A stretch of DNA of 64,000 bases from CAVXFS01 sp049582805. GTDB lineage: Bacteria; Pseudomonadota; Gammaproteobacteria; Burkholderiales; Gallionellaceae. Below are positions 25,801 through 33,636 of this stretch, piece by piece. A model generated the notes under the pieces. The model saw nothing but the letters and a program-made list of their open reading frames with translations, was not told where the DNA came from and searched no databases. Numbering within the stretch: position 1 is the first letter of the stretch; the number at the start of each line of letters is the position of its first letter. Location: the NCBI GenBank assembly GCA_049582805.1, contig JBAUUR010000165.1, positions 1 through 64,000 of the forward strand, given 5' to 3'. Position numbers and translations under genes: made by a program.

Positions 25801-26805
25801 CAGCACCTCATCCTTGTCTATTTTGGCGATCACACCCCATTGCGCATGATCACCCAGCGCGCCCGGGAACGGCTGCAGGGGCTTGAATGCTTCAAAGGCC
25901 TCATGGTTAAGATAATCGATCGATTCCCCCTGTCCTGCCTCCCCGGCCAACACCCTTTGCACGGTCGTTGATTTGATTTGTGCCCTCAAGACACTGCCTT
26001 CTTTATCAAAGCGTGAGTCGCTTAACATTAACCCATCCTTGCCGACCACCAGCGACTCGCCGGTTTCTTCCAGACCGGTTTCGTTATGCATCAATGAATT
26101 GAGCTGCTTGATGGGGAACTGAATCGCCGCCACCCCCAGAAACCCGTGCTTATCCTCATCGAATATCGGTATCGCCACGAAAGCGGCCGGCAGACGACCC
26201 CTCGGGGCATAGACTGAAAAATCGGCAAAGCTCAGCATTCCCGGCACCGCATCATGCAACAGAGGCTTCACCGCCCGGGCCAGCCCCGAATCCTTCCAGG
26301 GGCCGGACACCAGATTGGTGGCAAATTCGCTTTTCTTGAGCGTGCTGAAAACCACGTTTCCTCGCGTATCGATCAGATACATATCTTCCCATCCGTAAGC
26401 ATCACAGAGCTTGAGGAAAATTGGCGCGTATTTTCCGTGGGCCTGCTCGTAGAATGACGTGGACAAAGCCGGGGAGTTGAATTTTCTGCCTGTCTGGTCA
26501 ACTCCCTTGTATTTGTTCTGTAACAGGGATTGAGCATCCTTCCCCAGCCTGGCGTAGCCTTCAGACATTGCGGAAAGTCCGCTGGTCGTCGCATTGTCCA
26601 GGGCCAATATATTCATATTCTTTTTGAGCGCTTCCAGCAGGCTGGTGACCTCGCTGTAGCGTAATTGAAGCACAGTAGATAATTTCTCCTGCGCAGCCGT
26701 TTGCAGGTAGTCCCGACTCAAATAGGATGAAACGGCAATCGCTGCAATCATCGACAGGGTGGTCATCGAAATCATTAACAGCAACACTCTGGTCTGAATC
26801 TTCAT
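22882..26805 (-). CDS. Membrane hybrid sensor histidine kinase (Cache-HAMP-GAF-coiled coil-HisKA-HATPase-3xREC)
   Basis: A 1307-residue hybrid kinase. TM1 (about residues 8-30) and TM2 (about 345-365) flank a periplasmic Cache-like sensor. HAMP (about 370-420), a GAF domain (about 440-590), and a Glu/Gln-rich coiled coil (AEEMKAQNEELRANQEEMRA region) follow. The HisKA box SHELRTPLN places the phospho-histidine at H685. The HATPase domain carries the G1 and G2 boxes (DTGIGIA, GGSGLGLPICRN). Three receiver domains follow with phospho-aspartates in LLDLGLP, ILDLKLP and LTDIMMPDMDG. The start at 26805 has a GGAGGAAC site. It leads a tightly packed operon with CheR, CheB and the GGDEF-EAL regulator; the ligand is unknown. 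Confidence 0.93.
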   Translation of the reverse strand: MKIQTRVLLLMISMTTLSMIAAIAVSSYLSRDYLQTAAQEKLSTVLQLRYSEVTSLLEALKKNMNILALDNATTSGLSAMSEGYARLGKDAQSLLQNKYKGVDQTGRKFNSPALSTSFYEQAHGKYAPIFLKLCDAYGWEDMYLIDTRGNVVFSTLKKSEFATNLVSGPWKDSGLARAVKPLLHDAVPGMLSFADFSVYAPRGRLPAAFVAIPIFDEDKHGFLGVAAIQFPIKQLNSLMHNETGLEETGESLVVGKDGLMLSDSRFDKEGSVLRAQIKSTTVQRVLAGEAGQGESIDYLNHEAFEAFKPLQPFPGALGDHAQWGVIAKIDKDEVLKEFYDLRLKLLITAAELALITLAVGLRGALSITRPLVKMKDALNKLSRGEHTGIPGLERTDEIGEMAHAAELFHEMAQHIERDHWIAENVAVVTSTVSSELALKKAADNVLHLLCDKLEVPVGAIYLLDRDCYRLAVAHGLAPRDHAEDCFPLGVGVIGQCAKDREPVVISPVPVGLPAISTGLAEFQPQELVIYPILHKEKVLAVLELAALKALTPLHHEFLKAACAALGLHMANLQSAEHNSLLLEETRRQSLALKEQQDSLLRKNEEMQDLTAELRAQAEEMKAQNEELRANQEEMRAQQEEMKHKNIMLETQSSKLKEAIHEIETKANDLQRANQYKSEFLANMSHELRTPLNSVLILSKTLAENEENNLTHEQVESARVISESGTQLLMLINDILDLSKVEAGKLELRKQEFMLDDILAYLRRVFSPQAEKKHLGFHIKVDAALPEMIYSDRQRLTQILTNLLANAIKFTDRGEVRLLVSKDDEHLQFEVIDTGIGIAADKLEHIFGVFQQVDGSASRKYGGSGLGLPICRNLAALLGGEITVKSQLGKGSSFTLLLFSPFINPELPAGQKRESKRLAAHPAALGSEDSANAGISILVVEDDARLRAILERMIRAFGFSPVSAGSAEQALEALAESKPAGILLDLGLPRMSGMEMLRRLKSDEVTAQIPVYIMSGAADSGEAKVLGAKGFLRKPVTRDAIYTVIRAMIEGESPGVHKRILLVDDNPVDMQSIGNMFRKDEVEIVSSNNGGDALQLLQTQRFDTVILDLKLPDMTGFEWLKQARHILNPPPVVVYSARDLSEAEVFELKAVTESIVTKSALNDRLREEVLLALQLDMSSGKIRSPDRKSGAGKKLLLVDDDARNLYALTKVLRSRGYEVEVAADGDKALELLSRSAFAAVLTDIMMPDMDGYALIRQIRKLGYTDIPVIAITAKAMQGDDELCMQAGATAYMAKPVDTGKLFELLRNV

Positions 26806-26850
26806 TTGTTCCTCCACGCTACTGTGTCAGCTTTTGAATCTGAATCGCAC

Positions 26851-28389
26851 TCAGTGTATCGCCCGCCGGGAATAATCCCTGGGCCGGAAACCCAGCGCAG
26901 CGAGCACGGCAAAATAAACCATTACACCGCCCGCTACCAGCGCCGCCAAGCGCAGGATGCGCGACCAGCCTGAGCCGGTCAGCCAGCTTTGTTCGCTGCC
27001 CATGCCGAACCACAGCGTAATTGCCAGGGCCAGCAAGGCGATGGCGATCTTGGCAAAGAATTTCGCCCAGCCCGGCTCGGGTTGGTAGATGCCGCGTTTG
27101 CGCAGATAACGGAACAGGATCGCTGAGTTCAGGCATGCGCCAAGTCCGATCGACAAGGCCAGACCGGCATGCTGTATCCAGCCTACGAACAGCGCGTTCA
27201 TCGCCTGGGTCGCCAGCAGGGTCACGATGCCGATTTTCACGGGAGTCCTGATGTCTTGCCGTGCGTAGAAACCAGGTGCGAGTATCTTCACCAGGATCAT
27301 GCCGATCAGGCCGACGCTGTAGCCGATCAGCGCGTAACTGGTCATCAGCACATCGTGCGCGACGAACGCGCCGCGCTGAAAGAACGTGGCCAGCAGGGGC
27401 ACGGCGATCATGCCCAAGGCAAGTGCGGCAGGCAGCGTCAGCATGATGGTCAGGCGCAAGCCCCAATCCAGCAGCCTGGAATATTCCGCGGTGTTGTTAT
27501 CGGCATGGCATTTGGAAAGCGAGGGCAGCAGGATTGAGCCCAGCGCCACCCCGAGGATTCCTGAGGGAAATTCCATCAGCCGGTCGGCGTAATACAGCCA
27601 CGACACGCTGCCCGCCACCAGAAACGACGCGAAAATCGTGTTGATGATCAGGCTGATCTGCGCGATGGACACGCCGAACACCGCAGGCCCCATCTGCCTG
27701 ATGACGCGCCGCATCCCCGTATCTTTCAGACTGAAGCGGATATTCGGCAGCATGCCGATCTCCTTCAGGAACGGGATCTGGAAAGCCAGTTGCACGATGC
27801 CCGCAACGAACACCGCCCAGGCCAGCGCCAGGATAGGCGGGTCGAAATACGGCGCCAGCCACAGCGCGGCGCCGATGAAGCACAGGTTGAGCAGGACCGG
27901 CGCAAACGCGGGCACCCAGAATTTGTTGTAGGTATTGAGTATGCCTGCCGCCACCGCGACCAGCGAGATGAAGAAGATGTAAGGTGTGGTGATGCGCAGC
28001 AATTGCACGGTAAGGTCGAACTTCGCGGCATCCTTGAGGAAGCCCGGCGCGCTGATGTATACAAGAACAGGTGCGGCTAGGATGCCGATCAGCGTCACCG
28101 CAAACAGGATGATCGCCAGCATCGTGGTGACATGGTCGACCAGCAACTGGGTCTCTTCATGCCCGCGCCGGTTCCTGTATTCGCCGAAGATCGGCACGAA
28201 CGCCTGTGAGAAGGCGCCTTCCGCGAACAGGCGGCGCAGCAGGTTAGGCAGTTTGAACGCGACAAAGAACGCATCGGTCGCCATGCCCGCGCCGAATATC
28301 CTGGCAATCAGCACGTCGCGCACGAAGGCAAGGATGCGTGAAAGCAGCGTCAGACTGCTGATGGTGGCGAGAGCCTTGAGTAGATTCAT
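26851..28389 (-). CDS. murJ: Lipid II flippase MurJ (MviN)
   Basis: A 512-residue polytopic membrane protein of the MOP exporter superfamily that flips lipid II across the inner membrane for peptidoglycan synthesis. The opening MNLLKALATISSLTLLSRI, the FVAFKLPNLLRRLFAEGAFS motif and the PAVFGVSIAQISLIINTI segment are typical MurJ sequences, and roughly 14 hydrophobic helices are visible. Basic residues lining the cavity (RFR-type positions) fall within the conserved blocks. It lies divergently from rpsT, as is common in proteobacteria. The hybrid kinase gene follows after 45 bases on the same strand but has its own ribosome-binding site. Confidence 0.95.
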   Translation of the reverse strand: MNLLKALATISSLTLLSRILAFVRDVLIARIFGAGMATDAFFVAFKLPNLLRRLFAEGAFSQAFVPIFGEYRNRRGHEETQLLVDHVTTMLAIILFAVTLIGILAAPVLVYISAPGFLKDAAKFDLTVQLLRITTPYIFFISLVAVAAGILNTYNKFWVPAFAPVLLNLCFIGAALWLAPYFDPPILALAWAVFVAGIVQLAFQIPFLKEIGMLPNIRFSLKDTGMRRVIRQMGPAVFGVSIAQISLIINTIFASFLVAGSVSWLYYADRLMEFPSGILGVALGSILLPSLSKCHADNNTAEYSRLLDWGLRLTIMLTLPAALALGMIAVPLLATFFQRGAFVAHDVLMTSYALIGYSVGLIGMILVKILAPGFYARQDIRTPVKIGIVTLLATQAMNALFVGWIQHAGLALSIGLGACLNSAILFRYLRKRGIYQPEPGWAKFFAKIAIALLALAITLWFGMGSEQSWLTGSGWSRILRLAALVAGGVMVYFAVLAALGFRPRDYSRRAIH

Positions 28390-28456
28390 GCGGGTTCTGC
28401 CCCCGCCCGGAATAAGCGCATGTGGTTACCAGATATTGTGGCTCGGGCCGCAGCGC

Positions 28457-28555
28457 TCACTGCTCAAGATAATGCTCCGCCCGATCCGGAGACTGATAGG
28501 TATTTCGTTCCGCGATTGTCCCCTGAATAACGGATTCGGCGGCATCAAATGGCAT
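28457..28555 (-). CDS. Possible small ORF upstream of murJ
   Basis: A 32-codon leftward frame starting MPFDAAESVIQGTIAERNTY, preceded by a GGGAGG ribosome-binding site eight bases before the ATG. The product is acidic and helix-prone with no recognisable domain. Length and lack of known homology make this tentative; it could be a leader or chance frame. Confidence 0.3.
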   Translation of the reverse strand: MPFDAAESVIQGTIAERNTYQSPDRAEHYLEQ

Positions 28556-28638
28556 ATTCCAGCCCTCCCTGTGCTTGATGTTGTCAGGCCGTCGGCTGGC
28601 TGCCATCATACCATCCCGCCCGCCCGCAAAATAACCAT

Positions 28639-28667
28639 TTGCCAAAGTTGAGAAGCGTCCCTATAAT
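28639..28667 (+). promoter_or_regulatory. Sigma-70 promoter of rpsT
   Basis: TTGCCA at 28639-28644 and a perfect TATAAT at 28662-28667 are separated by 17 bases, 38 bases upstream of the rpsT start. This is the best sigma-70 promoter match in the window, as expected for a ribosomal-protein gene. Confidence 0.8.
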
Positions 28668-28705
28668 GCGCGCCTTTCATCGCAAGCGAATTTCAAGGAG
28701 TTATC

Positions 28706-28969
28706 ATGGCAAACAGCGCACAGGCCAGAAAGCGCGCAAGACAAACGGACAAGCAGCGTCACCATAACGCGAGCCTGCGTTCGGAGTTGCGCACCGCAAT
28801 CAGGAAAGTCGCGAAGGCTATCGAAGCCGGCGACAAGGCTGCCGCACAGGTTGTGTTCAGCGAGTCCACCAGCGTTGTGGATTCCATCGCCGACAAGAAG
28901 ATCATTCACAAGAACAAGGCAGCTCGCCACAAGAGCCGCCTGTCCGCCGCCATCAAGGCAATGGCCTAA
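28706..28969 (+). CDS. rpsT: Small ribosomal subunit protein bS20
   Basis: An 87-residue, strongly basic helical protein starting MANSAQARKRARQTDKQRHH, the signature bS20 N-terminus, and ending KSRLSAAIKAMA. bS20 binds 16S rRNA early in 30S assembly. An AAGGAG site precedes the ATG, a consensus promoter lies upstream, and a strong hairpin terminator follows, so it is a self-contained unit. Length is as usual for the family. Confidence 0.98.
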   Translation: MANSAQARKRARQTDKQRHHNASLRSELRTAIRKVAKAIEAGDKAAAQVVFSESTSVVDSIADKKIIHKNKAARHKSRLSAAIKAMA

Positions 28970-28998
28970 GCCCGCGCGGCACTGGAGCTACAGGAAAA

Positions 28999-29022
28999 GG
29001 CCGACCGATCGTCGGCCTTTTT
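28999..29022 (+). terminator. Rho-independent terminator after rpsT
   Basis: GGCCGAC (28999-29005), a five-base loop, GTCGGCC (29011-29017) and a TTTTT run form a textbook intrinsic terminator 30 bases after the rpsT stop. The preceding A-run makes it partly bidirectional. Confidence 0.92.
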
Positions 29023-29072
29023 CGTTTTGAAATATTTGAAATAGCGGATATATCGAGCTTACTGGGATACCC

Positions 29073-30251
29073 ATGTCGCACCTGATGAACACCTACGCCC
29101 GCCTCCCCATTGCTTTCACGCATGGCGAAGGGGCATGGCTGTGGGACAGCAATGGCAAACGCTATCTGGATGCGCTCGCCGGAATCGCGGTGAACACGCT
29201 GGGACATGCGCATCCACGCTACACTGCCGCGCTGAATATGCAGATCGGCAAGCTGATCCACGTTTCCAACATTTACCAGGTTCCGCAGCAGGAACTGCTT
29301 GCCGACAAGCTGTGCGCGCTATCAGGCATGGAGGAGGTGTTCCTGTGCAATTCCGGCTGCGAGGCGAATGAAGCGGCGATCAAGCTGGCGCGCATGGTCG
29401 GGCATAACAAGGGCGTGGAAACACCCCACATCATCGTGATGGAAAAGGCTTTTCACGGGCGCACGCTGGCGACGCTTTCGGCAACGGGCAACCGCAAGGT
29501 GCAGGCCGGTTTCGAGCCGCTGGTCAAAGGGTTCGTGCGCGTGCCCTATAACGACCTGGACGCGATCCATCAGGTCGCCGAACGCAATCCTGAAGTGGTG
29601 GCCGTGCTGGTCGAGCCGATACAGGGCGAAGGCGGCATCCGCACGCTGGACATTCACTATCTGGAACAACTGCGCGGCATCTGCGACCAGCATGGCTGGC
29701 TGCTGATGCTGGACGAAGTGCAATGCGGCATCGGGCGCACCGGCAAATGGTTCGCTTTCCAGCACACCGGCATCCTGCCGGACGTGATGACGCTGGCCAA
29801 GGGCCTGGGCTCGGGCGTGCCGGTGGGCGCCTGCCTGGCTGCGGGCAGGGCAACCGGAACGTTCAAGCCCGGCAACCACGGCTCCACTTTCGGCGGCAAT
29901 CCACTGGCCTGCACCGCCGCGCTGACCACGCTGGAAATCATGCAGCAGGACAATTTGCCGGCACGCGCCGCGGCCACCGGCGAATTGCTGATGGACGGTT
30001 TGCGCCAGCGTCTGCACGGCGTGGCAGGCGTCGTGCAAGTTCGCGGCCAGGGACTGATGATAGGCATAGAACTGGGCAAACCGTGCGGCGAACTGGTCAG
30101 GCTGGCGCTGGCGCAAGGGCTGCTGATCAACGTCACGGCCGAGAATGTCATACGCCTGCTGCCGCCGCTGATCTTCTCCGATGTGGAAGTGAAACAATTG
30201 CTGGATATACTCTGTCCCCTGATCGTCACTTTCCTGTCGCATGGCACGTAA
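29073..30251 (+). CDS. argD: Acetylornithine aminotransferase
   Basis: A PLP-dependent class III aminotransferase of 392 residues that converts N-acetylglutamate semialdehyde to N2-acetylornithine in arginine synthesis. Motifs visible are the N-terminal RLPIAFTHGEGAWLWD, the cofactor-binding NSGCEANEAAIKLAR (about residues 94-108), the GEGGIRTLD and LMLDEVQCGIGRTGKWFAF region (about 210-230), and the PLP lysine in TLAKGLGSGVPVGA (about 244). The fold type and neighbouring argF and argG favour ArgD over other omega-aminotransferases. The start codon has only a weak ribosome-binding site. The gene ends two bases before argF. Confidence 0.94.
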   Translation: MSHLMNTYARLPIAFTHGEGAWLWDSNGKRYLDALAGIAVNTLGHAHPRYTAALNMQIGKLIHVSNIYQVPQQELLADKLCALSGMEEVFLCNSGCEANEAAIKLARMVGHNKGVETPHIIVMEKAFHGRTLATLSATGNRKVQAGFEPLVKGFVRVPYNDLDAIHQVAERNPEVVAVLVEPIQGEGGIRTLDIHYLEQLRGICDQHGWLLMLDEVQCGIGRTGKWFAFQHTGILPDVMTLAKGLGSGVPVGACLAAGRATGTFKPGNHGSTFGGNPLACTAALTTLEIMQQDNLPARAAATGELLMDGLRQRLHGVAGVVQVRGQGLMIGIELGKPCGELVRLALAQGLLINVTAENVIRLLPPLIFSDVEVKQLLDILCPLIVTFLSHGT

Positions 30252-30253
30252 TC

Positions 30254-31174
30254 ATGGACATCAAGCATTTCTTGCAGCTCAAGGATTTTTCCGGCGCGGA
30301 GATGGTGCACCTGTTCGAACGCACGCGCATCATCAAGCAGCGTTTCAAGGCCTACCAGAAATACCACCCCCTGGTGGACCGCACCCTGGTGATGATCTTC
30401 GAAAAAAGTTCCACACGCACCCGCCTGTCGTTCGAGGCGGGGATGCAGCAGCTTGGCGGCAACGCCATCTATCTCAACACGCGCGATTCGCAGCTGGGGC
30501 GCGGCGAGCCGGTGGAAGATGCGGCGCAGGTCATTTCACGCATGAGCGACATCGTGATGATCCGCACCTTCGAGCAAGAGATCATTGAACGTTTCTCCGC
30601 CAATTCGCGCGTGCCGGTGATCAATGGTCTGACCAACGAATACCATCCGTGCCAGATCCTGGCCGACATCTACACCTACATCGAACAACGCGGTTCGATC
30701 AGAGGCAAGACCGTGGCCTGGATCGGCGATTCGAACAATGTCTGCAACACCTGGCTGCAGGCGGCGGAGGTGTTTGATTTCAACGTACATGTCTCCACTC
30801 CTCCCGGCTACGAGGTGGAACCGGAGCGTGCCGGATTATTCGGCGAAGATCATTACGAGGAATTTGCCGACCCGATGGATGCCGCGCGCAATGCCGATCT
30901 GGTGACCACCGATGTATGGACCTCCATGGGTTTCGAAGCAGAGAATGAAGAACGCATGAAGGATTTCGCCGACTGGCAAGTCGATGCAGACATGATGGCT
31001 GTCGCCAAACCCGATGCATTGTTCATGCATTGCCTGCCCGCACACCGCGGCGAGGAGGTGGATTCCGCCGTGATCGACGGCCCGCAAAGCGTTGTCTGGG
31101 ATGAAGCAGAGAACCGGTTGCATGTGCAGAAAGCACTGTTGGAATATCTGCTGCTGGGCAAGGTGAACAATTAA
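30254..31174 (+). CDS. argF: Ornithine carbamoyltransferase
   Basis: This enzyme condenses ornithine with carbamoyl phosphate to give citrulline. The 306-residue product contains the carbamoyl-phosphate-binding FEKSSTRTRLSFE (about residues 49-61), the LTNEYHPCQILADI block with the conserved HPCQ, and the ornithine-binding HCLPAHRGEEVD (about 262-273). Length matches bacterial OTCases. The start at 30254 lies two bases after the argD stop, so the genes are co-transcribed and probably coupled. argG follows after a 74-base gap that contains a small hairpin. Confidence 0.96.
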   Translation: MDIKHFLQLKDFSGAEMVHLFERTRIIKQRFKAYQKYHPLVDRTLVMIFEKSSTRTRLSFEAGMQQLGGNAIYLNTRDSQLGRGEPVEDAAQVISRMSDIVMIRTFEQEIIERFSANSRVPVINGLTNEYHPCQILADIYTYIEQRGSIRGKTVAWIGDSNNVCNTWLQAAEVFDFNVHVSTPPGYEVEPERAGLFGEDHYEEFADPMDAARNADLVTTDVWTSMGFEAENEERMKDFADWQVDADMMAVAKPDALFMHCLPAHRGEEVDSAVIDGPQSVVWDEAENRLHVQKALLEYLLLGKVNN

Positions 31175-31188
31175 AACTTATCGTTATC

Positions 31189-31217
31189 GTTCCTTCCCCC
31201 GGCAAGAGGGAAGGAAC
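31189..31217. repeat. Small hairpin between argF and argG
   Basis: GTTCCTTCCC (31189-31198) and GGGAAGGAAC (31208-31217) are perfect inverse complements around a nine-base loop. No T-run follows, so it may be a processing or stabilising hairpin, or a relic of the C-run repeat family, more than a terminator. Confidence 0.55.
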
Positions 31218-31248
31218 CGATTTATAAGTTTCTGACAGAGAAAATGAA

Positions 31249-32475
31249 ATGAGCGAAATCAAGAAAGCCGTCCTCGCCTACTCCGGCGGACTGGATACAT
31301 CTGTAATTCTCAAGTGGTTGCAGGACACCTACCACTGCGAAGTGGTCACCTTCACCGCCGACCTGGGTCAGGGTGAAGAACTGGAACCGGCGCGCGCCAA
31401 AGCGCTGAAGATGGGCATCAAACCGGAGAACATTTTCATCGATGACTTGCGCGAAGAATTCGTGCGCGATTTCGTGTTCCCGATGTTCCACGCCAACACC
31501 GTCTATGAAGGCGAATACCTGTTGGGCACTTCCATCGCCCGCCCGCTGATCGCCAAGCGGCTGATCGAGATCGCCGCCAAGACCGGTGCCCAGGCAATTT
31601 CGCATGGCGCTACCGGCAAGGGCAACGACCAGGTGCGTTTCGAGTTGGGCGCGTATGCGCTGAATCCGAACATCAAGGTCATCGCGCCCTGGCGCGAGTG
31701 GGATCTGTTGTCGCGCGAGAAACTGATGGCTTACGCCGAGCAGGCCGGCATCCCGATTGACATGAAGCACAAGCAAGGCGGCTCACCGTATTCGATGGAC
31801 GCCAACCTGCTGCATATTTCCTACGAAGGCCGCCATCTGGAAGATCCCGCCGCCGAAGCCGAAGAAAGCATGTGGCGCTGGACGGTGTCGCCGGAGAAGG
31901 CGCCGGACGACGCCGAATATCTCGACCTCGAATTCGCTAACGGCGATATCGTGGCGCTGAACGGCGCGAAGATGTCGCCCGCACAGGTGCTGGCCCAACT
32001 GAATGAGCTGGGGGGCAAGCACGGCATCGGCCGCCTCGATCTGGTGGAAAACCGCTACGTCGGCATGAAGTCGCGCGGCTGCTACGAAACACCCGGCGGC
32101 ACCATCATGCTCAAGGCGCACCGCGCCATCGAATCGATCACGCTGGACCGCGAAGTGGCGCACCTGAAAGATGATTTGATGCCACGCTACGCCAGCATGA
32201 TTTACAACGGCTACTGGTGGAGTCCGGAACGCAAGGCGCTGCAAGTGCTGATCGACCATACCCAGAGCTGTGTCAACGGCTGGGTGCGCGTCAAACTGTA
32301 CAAGGGCAACGTGATCGTCGCCGGGCGCGACTCGAAGACCGATTCCCTGTTCGACCCGACCATCGCCACCTTCGAGGACGATAAGGGCGCCTACGACCAG
32401 AAGGACGCGGGCGGCTTCATCAAGCTCAACGCACTGCGCATGCGCATCGCGGCAAATCTGAAAAACCGCAAATAG
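31249..32475 (+). CDS. argG: Argininosuccinate synthase
   Basis: ArgG joins citrulline and aspartate using ATP to form argininosuccinate. The 408-residue product starts with the PP-loop region KAVLAYSGGLDTSVILKWL (about residues 6-24), then FTADLGQGEELE, HGATGKGNDQVRFE (about 116-129), and the SMDANLLHISYEGRHLEDP segment, all diagnostic of the type I synthase. Length is typical. It is the third arginine gene in order argD-argF-argG. No argH is in the window. A ribosome-binding site (AGAGAAA) precedes the ATG. Confidence 0.97.
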   Translation: MSEIKKAVLAYSGGLDTSVILKWLQDTYHCEVVTFTADLGQGEELEPARAKALKMGIKPENIFIDDLREEFVRDFVFPMFHANTVYEGEYLLGTSIARPLIAKRLIEIAAKTGAQAISHGATGKGNDQVRFELGAYALNPNIKVIAPWREWDLLSREKLMAYAEQAGIPIDMKHKQGGSPYSMDANLLHISYEGRHLEDPAAEAEESMWRWTVSPEKAPDDAEYLDLEFANGDIVALNGAKMSPAQVLAQLNELGGKHGIGRLDLVENRYVGMKSRGCYETPGGTIMLKAHRAIESITLDREVAHLKDDLMPRYASMIYNGYWWSPERKALQVLIDHTQSCVNGWVRVKLYKGNVIVAGRDSKTDSLFDPTIATFEDDKGAYDQKDAGGFIKLNALRMRIAANLKNRK

Positions 32476-32515
32476 GAATATGTAGGGTGATTTGAAATCG
32501 CAAACAGGAGCAAGC

Positions 32516-32839
32516 ATGTCAGACAGAATCGATAACGTCGGCGTCGGAAAAAAAGCCAACGTATTTTTCGGCGGCAAGTGCGTCTCGCACTCGGTGTTCC
32601 TTCCAGACGGCTCGCGCAAGACCGTCGGCGTGATCATGCCTGGCAGCCAGTTGACCTTCAACGTCGGCGCGCCGGAACTGATGGAAATCACCGCCGGCGA
32701 ATGCTCGGTGAAGATCGCCGGAGAGCCCGTGTTCAAAACCTATATCGCAGGCACCAGCTTCAAAGTGGCTGCGAACAGCAGTTTCGAGATACATGCAAAA
32801 GATGAAGTCAATTACATCTGCAGTTTTGGCTCCGACTAA
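32516..32839 (+). CDS. ppnP: Pyrimidine/purine nucleoside phosphorylase PpnP (DUF1255)
   Basis: A 107-residue cupin-fold protein of the PpnP (formerly YaiE) family, which phosphorolyses a range of nucleosides to base and ribose-1-phosphate. The motifs GGKCVSHSVFLPDGSRKTVGV and GECSVKIAGEP are characteristic. I chose the ATG at 32516, preceded by CAGGAG. A start eight codons upstream would lack that site. It is slightly longer than E. coli PpnP (94 residues) because of an N-terminal extension. It follows argG by 40 bases and is followed by two hairpins. Confidence 0.9.
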   Translation: MSDRIDNVGVGKKANVFFGGKCVSHSVFLPDGSRKTVGVIMPGSQLTFNVGAPELMEITAGECSVKIAGEPVFKTYIAGTSFKVAANSSFEIHAKDEVNYICSFGSD

Positions 32840-32888
32840 CCTGAAGGTTAGTCTACGCCGCAACAAGCCGCTACGCGGCGTGTTGTGG
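32834..32888 (+). terminator. Double hairpin after ppnP (candidate terminator/repeat)
   Basis: GACTAACC-TGAA-GGTTAGTC (32834-32853) is a perfect eight-base stem overlapping the ppnP stop codon. The next 31 bases (32858-32888) fold as CCGCAACAAGCCGC against GCGGCGTGTTGTGG. The tail TTAATTT is only weakly T-rich. A near copy of the first hairpin occurs at 49836-49855, so it may be a dispersed repeat that also acts in termination. Confidence 0.55.
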
Positions 32889-32915
32889 TTAATTTGAATC
32901 AGGAGATATAACACC

Positions 32916-33404
32916 ATGCCTTCTTTCGACATCGTTTCCGAAGTAGAAAAGACCGAGGTCAAGAACGCGGTCGAACAAACCAACAAGGAAGTCACTACGC
33001 GCTTCGATTTCAAGGGCTCCGATGCGCGCGTCGAGCAGGCGGAACTGGTGCTGACCGTATTCGCCGACAACGAATTCCAGCTCAACCAGGTGCAGGACAT
33101 CCTCAATGGCAAGCTGACCAAGCGCGGCGTGGACATCAAGTGCCTGGAGATCAGCGAAAAAATCGACAAGGTCAGCGGCAACAAGGTCAAACGCGCCTGC
33201 ACCGTGAAGGTCGGCGTGGAAATCGAGCTGGCGAAAAAGATCGTCAAACTGCTCAAGGACAGCAAACTCAAAGTGCAGGCCGGCATCCAGGGCGACAGCG
33301 TGCGGGTGACCGGCAAGAACCGCGACGACCTGCAGGCTGCGATCGCCTTCGTCAAAAAATCCATCACCGACTTCCCGTTGCAATACCAGAATTTCCGCGA
33401 CTAA
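32916..33404 (+). CDS. yajQ: YajQ-family nucleotide-binding protein
   Basis: A 162-residue protein of the YajQ family with two ferredoxin-like repeats. The start MPSFDIVSEVEKTEVKNAVE, the TTRFDFKGSDARVE block and the C-terminal SITDFPLQYQNFRD are hallmarks. In Xanthomonas and Pseudomonas, homologues bind cyclic-di-GMP and alter transcription, which may be relevant because a GGDEF-EAL protein is encoded in this window, but no direct link is visible. An AGGAG site lies ahead of the ATG. It appears monocistronic, between a double hairpin and a repeat element. Confidence 0.95.
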   Translation: MPSFDIVSEVEKTEVKNAVEQTNKEVTTRFDFKGSDARVEQAELVLTVFADNEFQLNQVQDILNGKLTKRGVDIKCLEISEKIDKVSGNKVKRACTVKVGVEIELAKKIVKLLKDSKLKVQAGIQGDSVRVTGKNRDDLQAAIAFVKKSITDFPLQYQNFRD

Positions 33405-33522
33405 ATCGCCCGTGGTCCAGCCATGCAATCCGGCTTCGTCTGCAGCCTGATCGCCAGCGGCATCGTGACGCTGTGCTGAAATTTTCCGTGGGCCGCATCG
33501 GGCTGCGCCTGACCGGAAACAT

Positions 33523-33572
33523 GTAGGGTGCGCTCGCGCACCAAAGCATCATGGTGCGTAAACGCACCCTAC
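33523..33572. repeat. Palindromic repeat, GTAGGGTGCG type
   Basis: GTAGGGTGCG (33523-33532) is perfectly complementary to CGCACCCTAC (33563-33572), with inner GCGCACC and GGTGCG half-sites. The ends match the GTAGGGTG arm of the repeats at 1211-1285 and 13171-13209 but the core differs, suggesting a related subfamily. Confidence 0.75.
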
Positions 33573-33636
33573 AAAATTTGTTATCCTAGTGCTAATCGCA
33601 ATTACATTTTCCTCATCTCTGCCAACTTGATCTCAC

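Larger units (their letters stand above)
28390..28705. other. Divergent murJ / rpsT intergenic region
   Basis: This 316-base region holds the rpsT promoter at its right end and a possible 32-codon leftward ORF at 28457-28555. The murJ promoter must also lie here but is not obvious. No other structure was noted. Confidence 0.5.
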
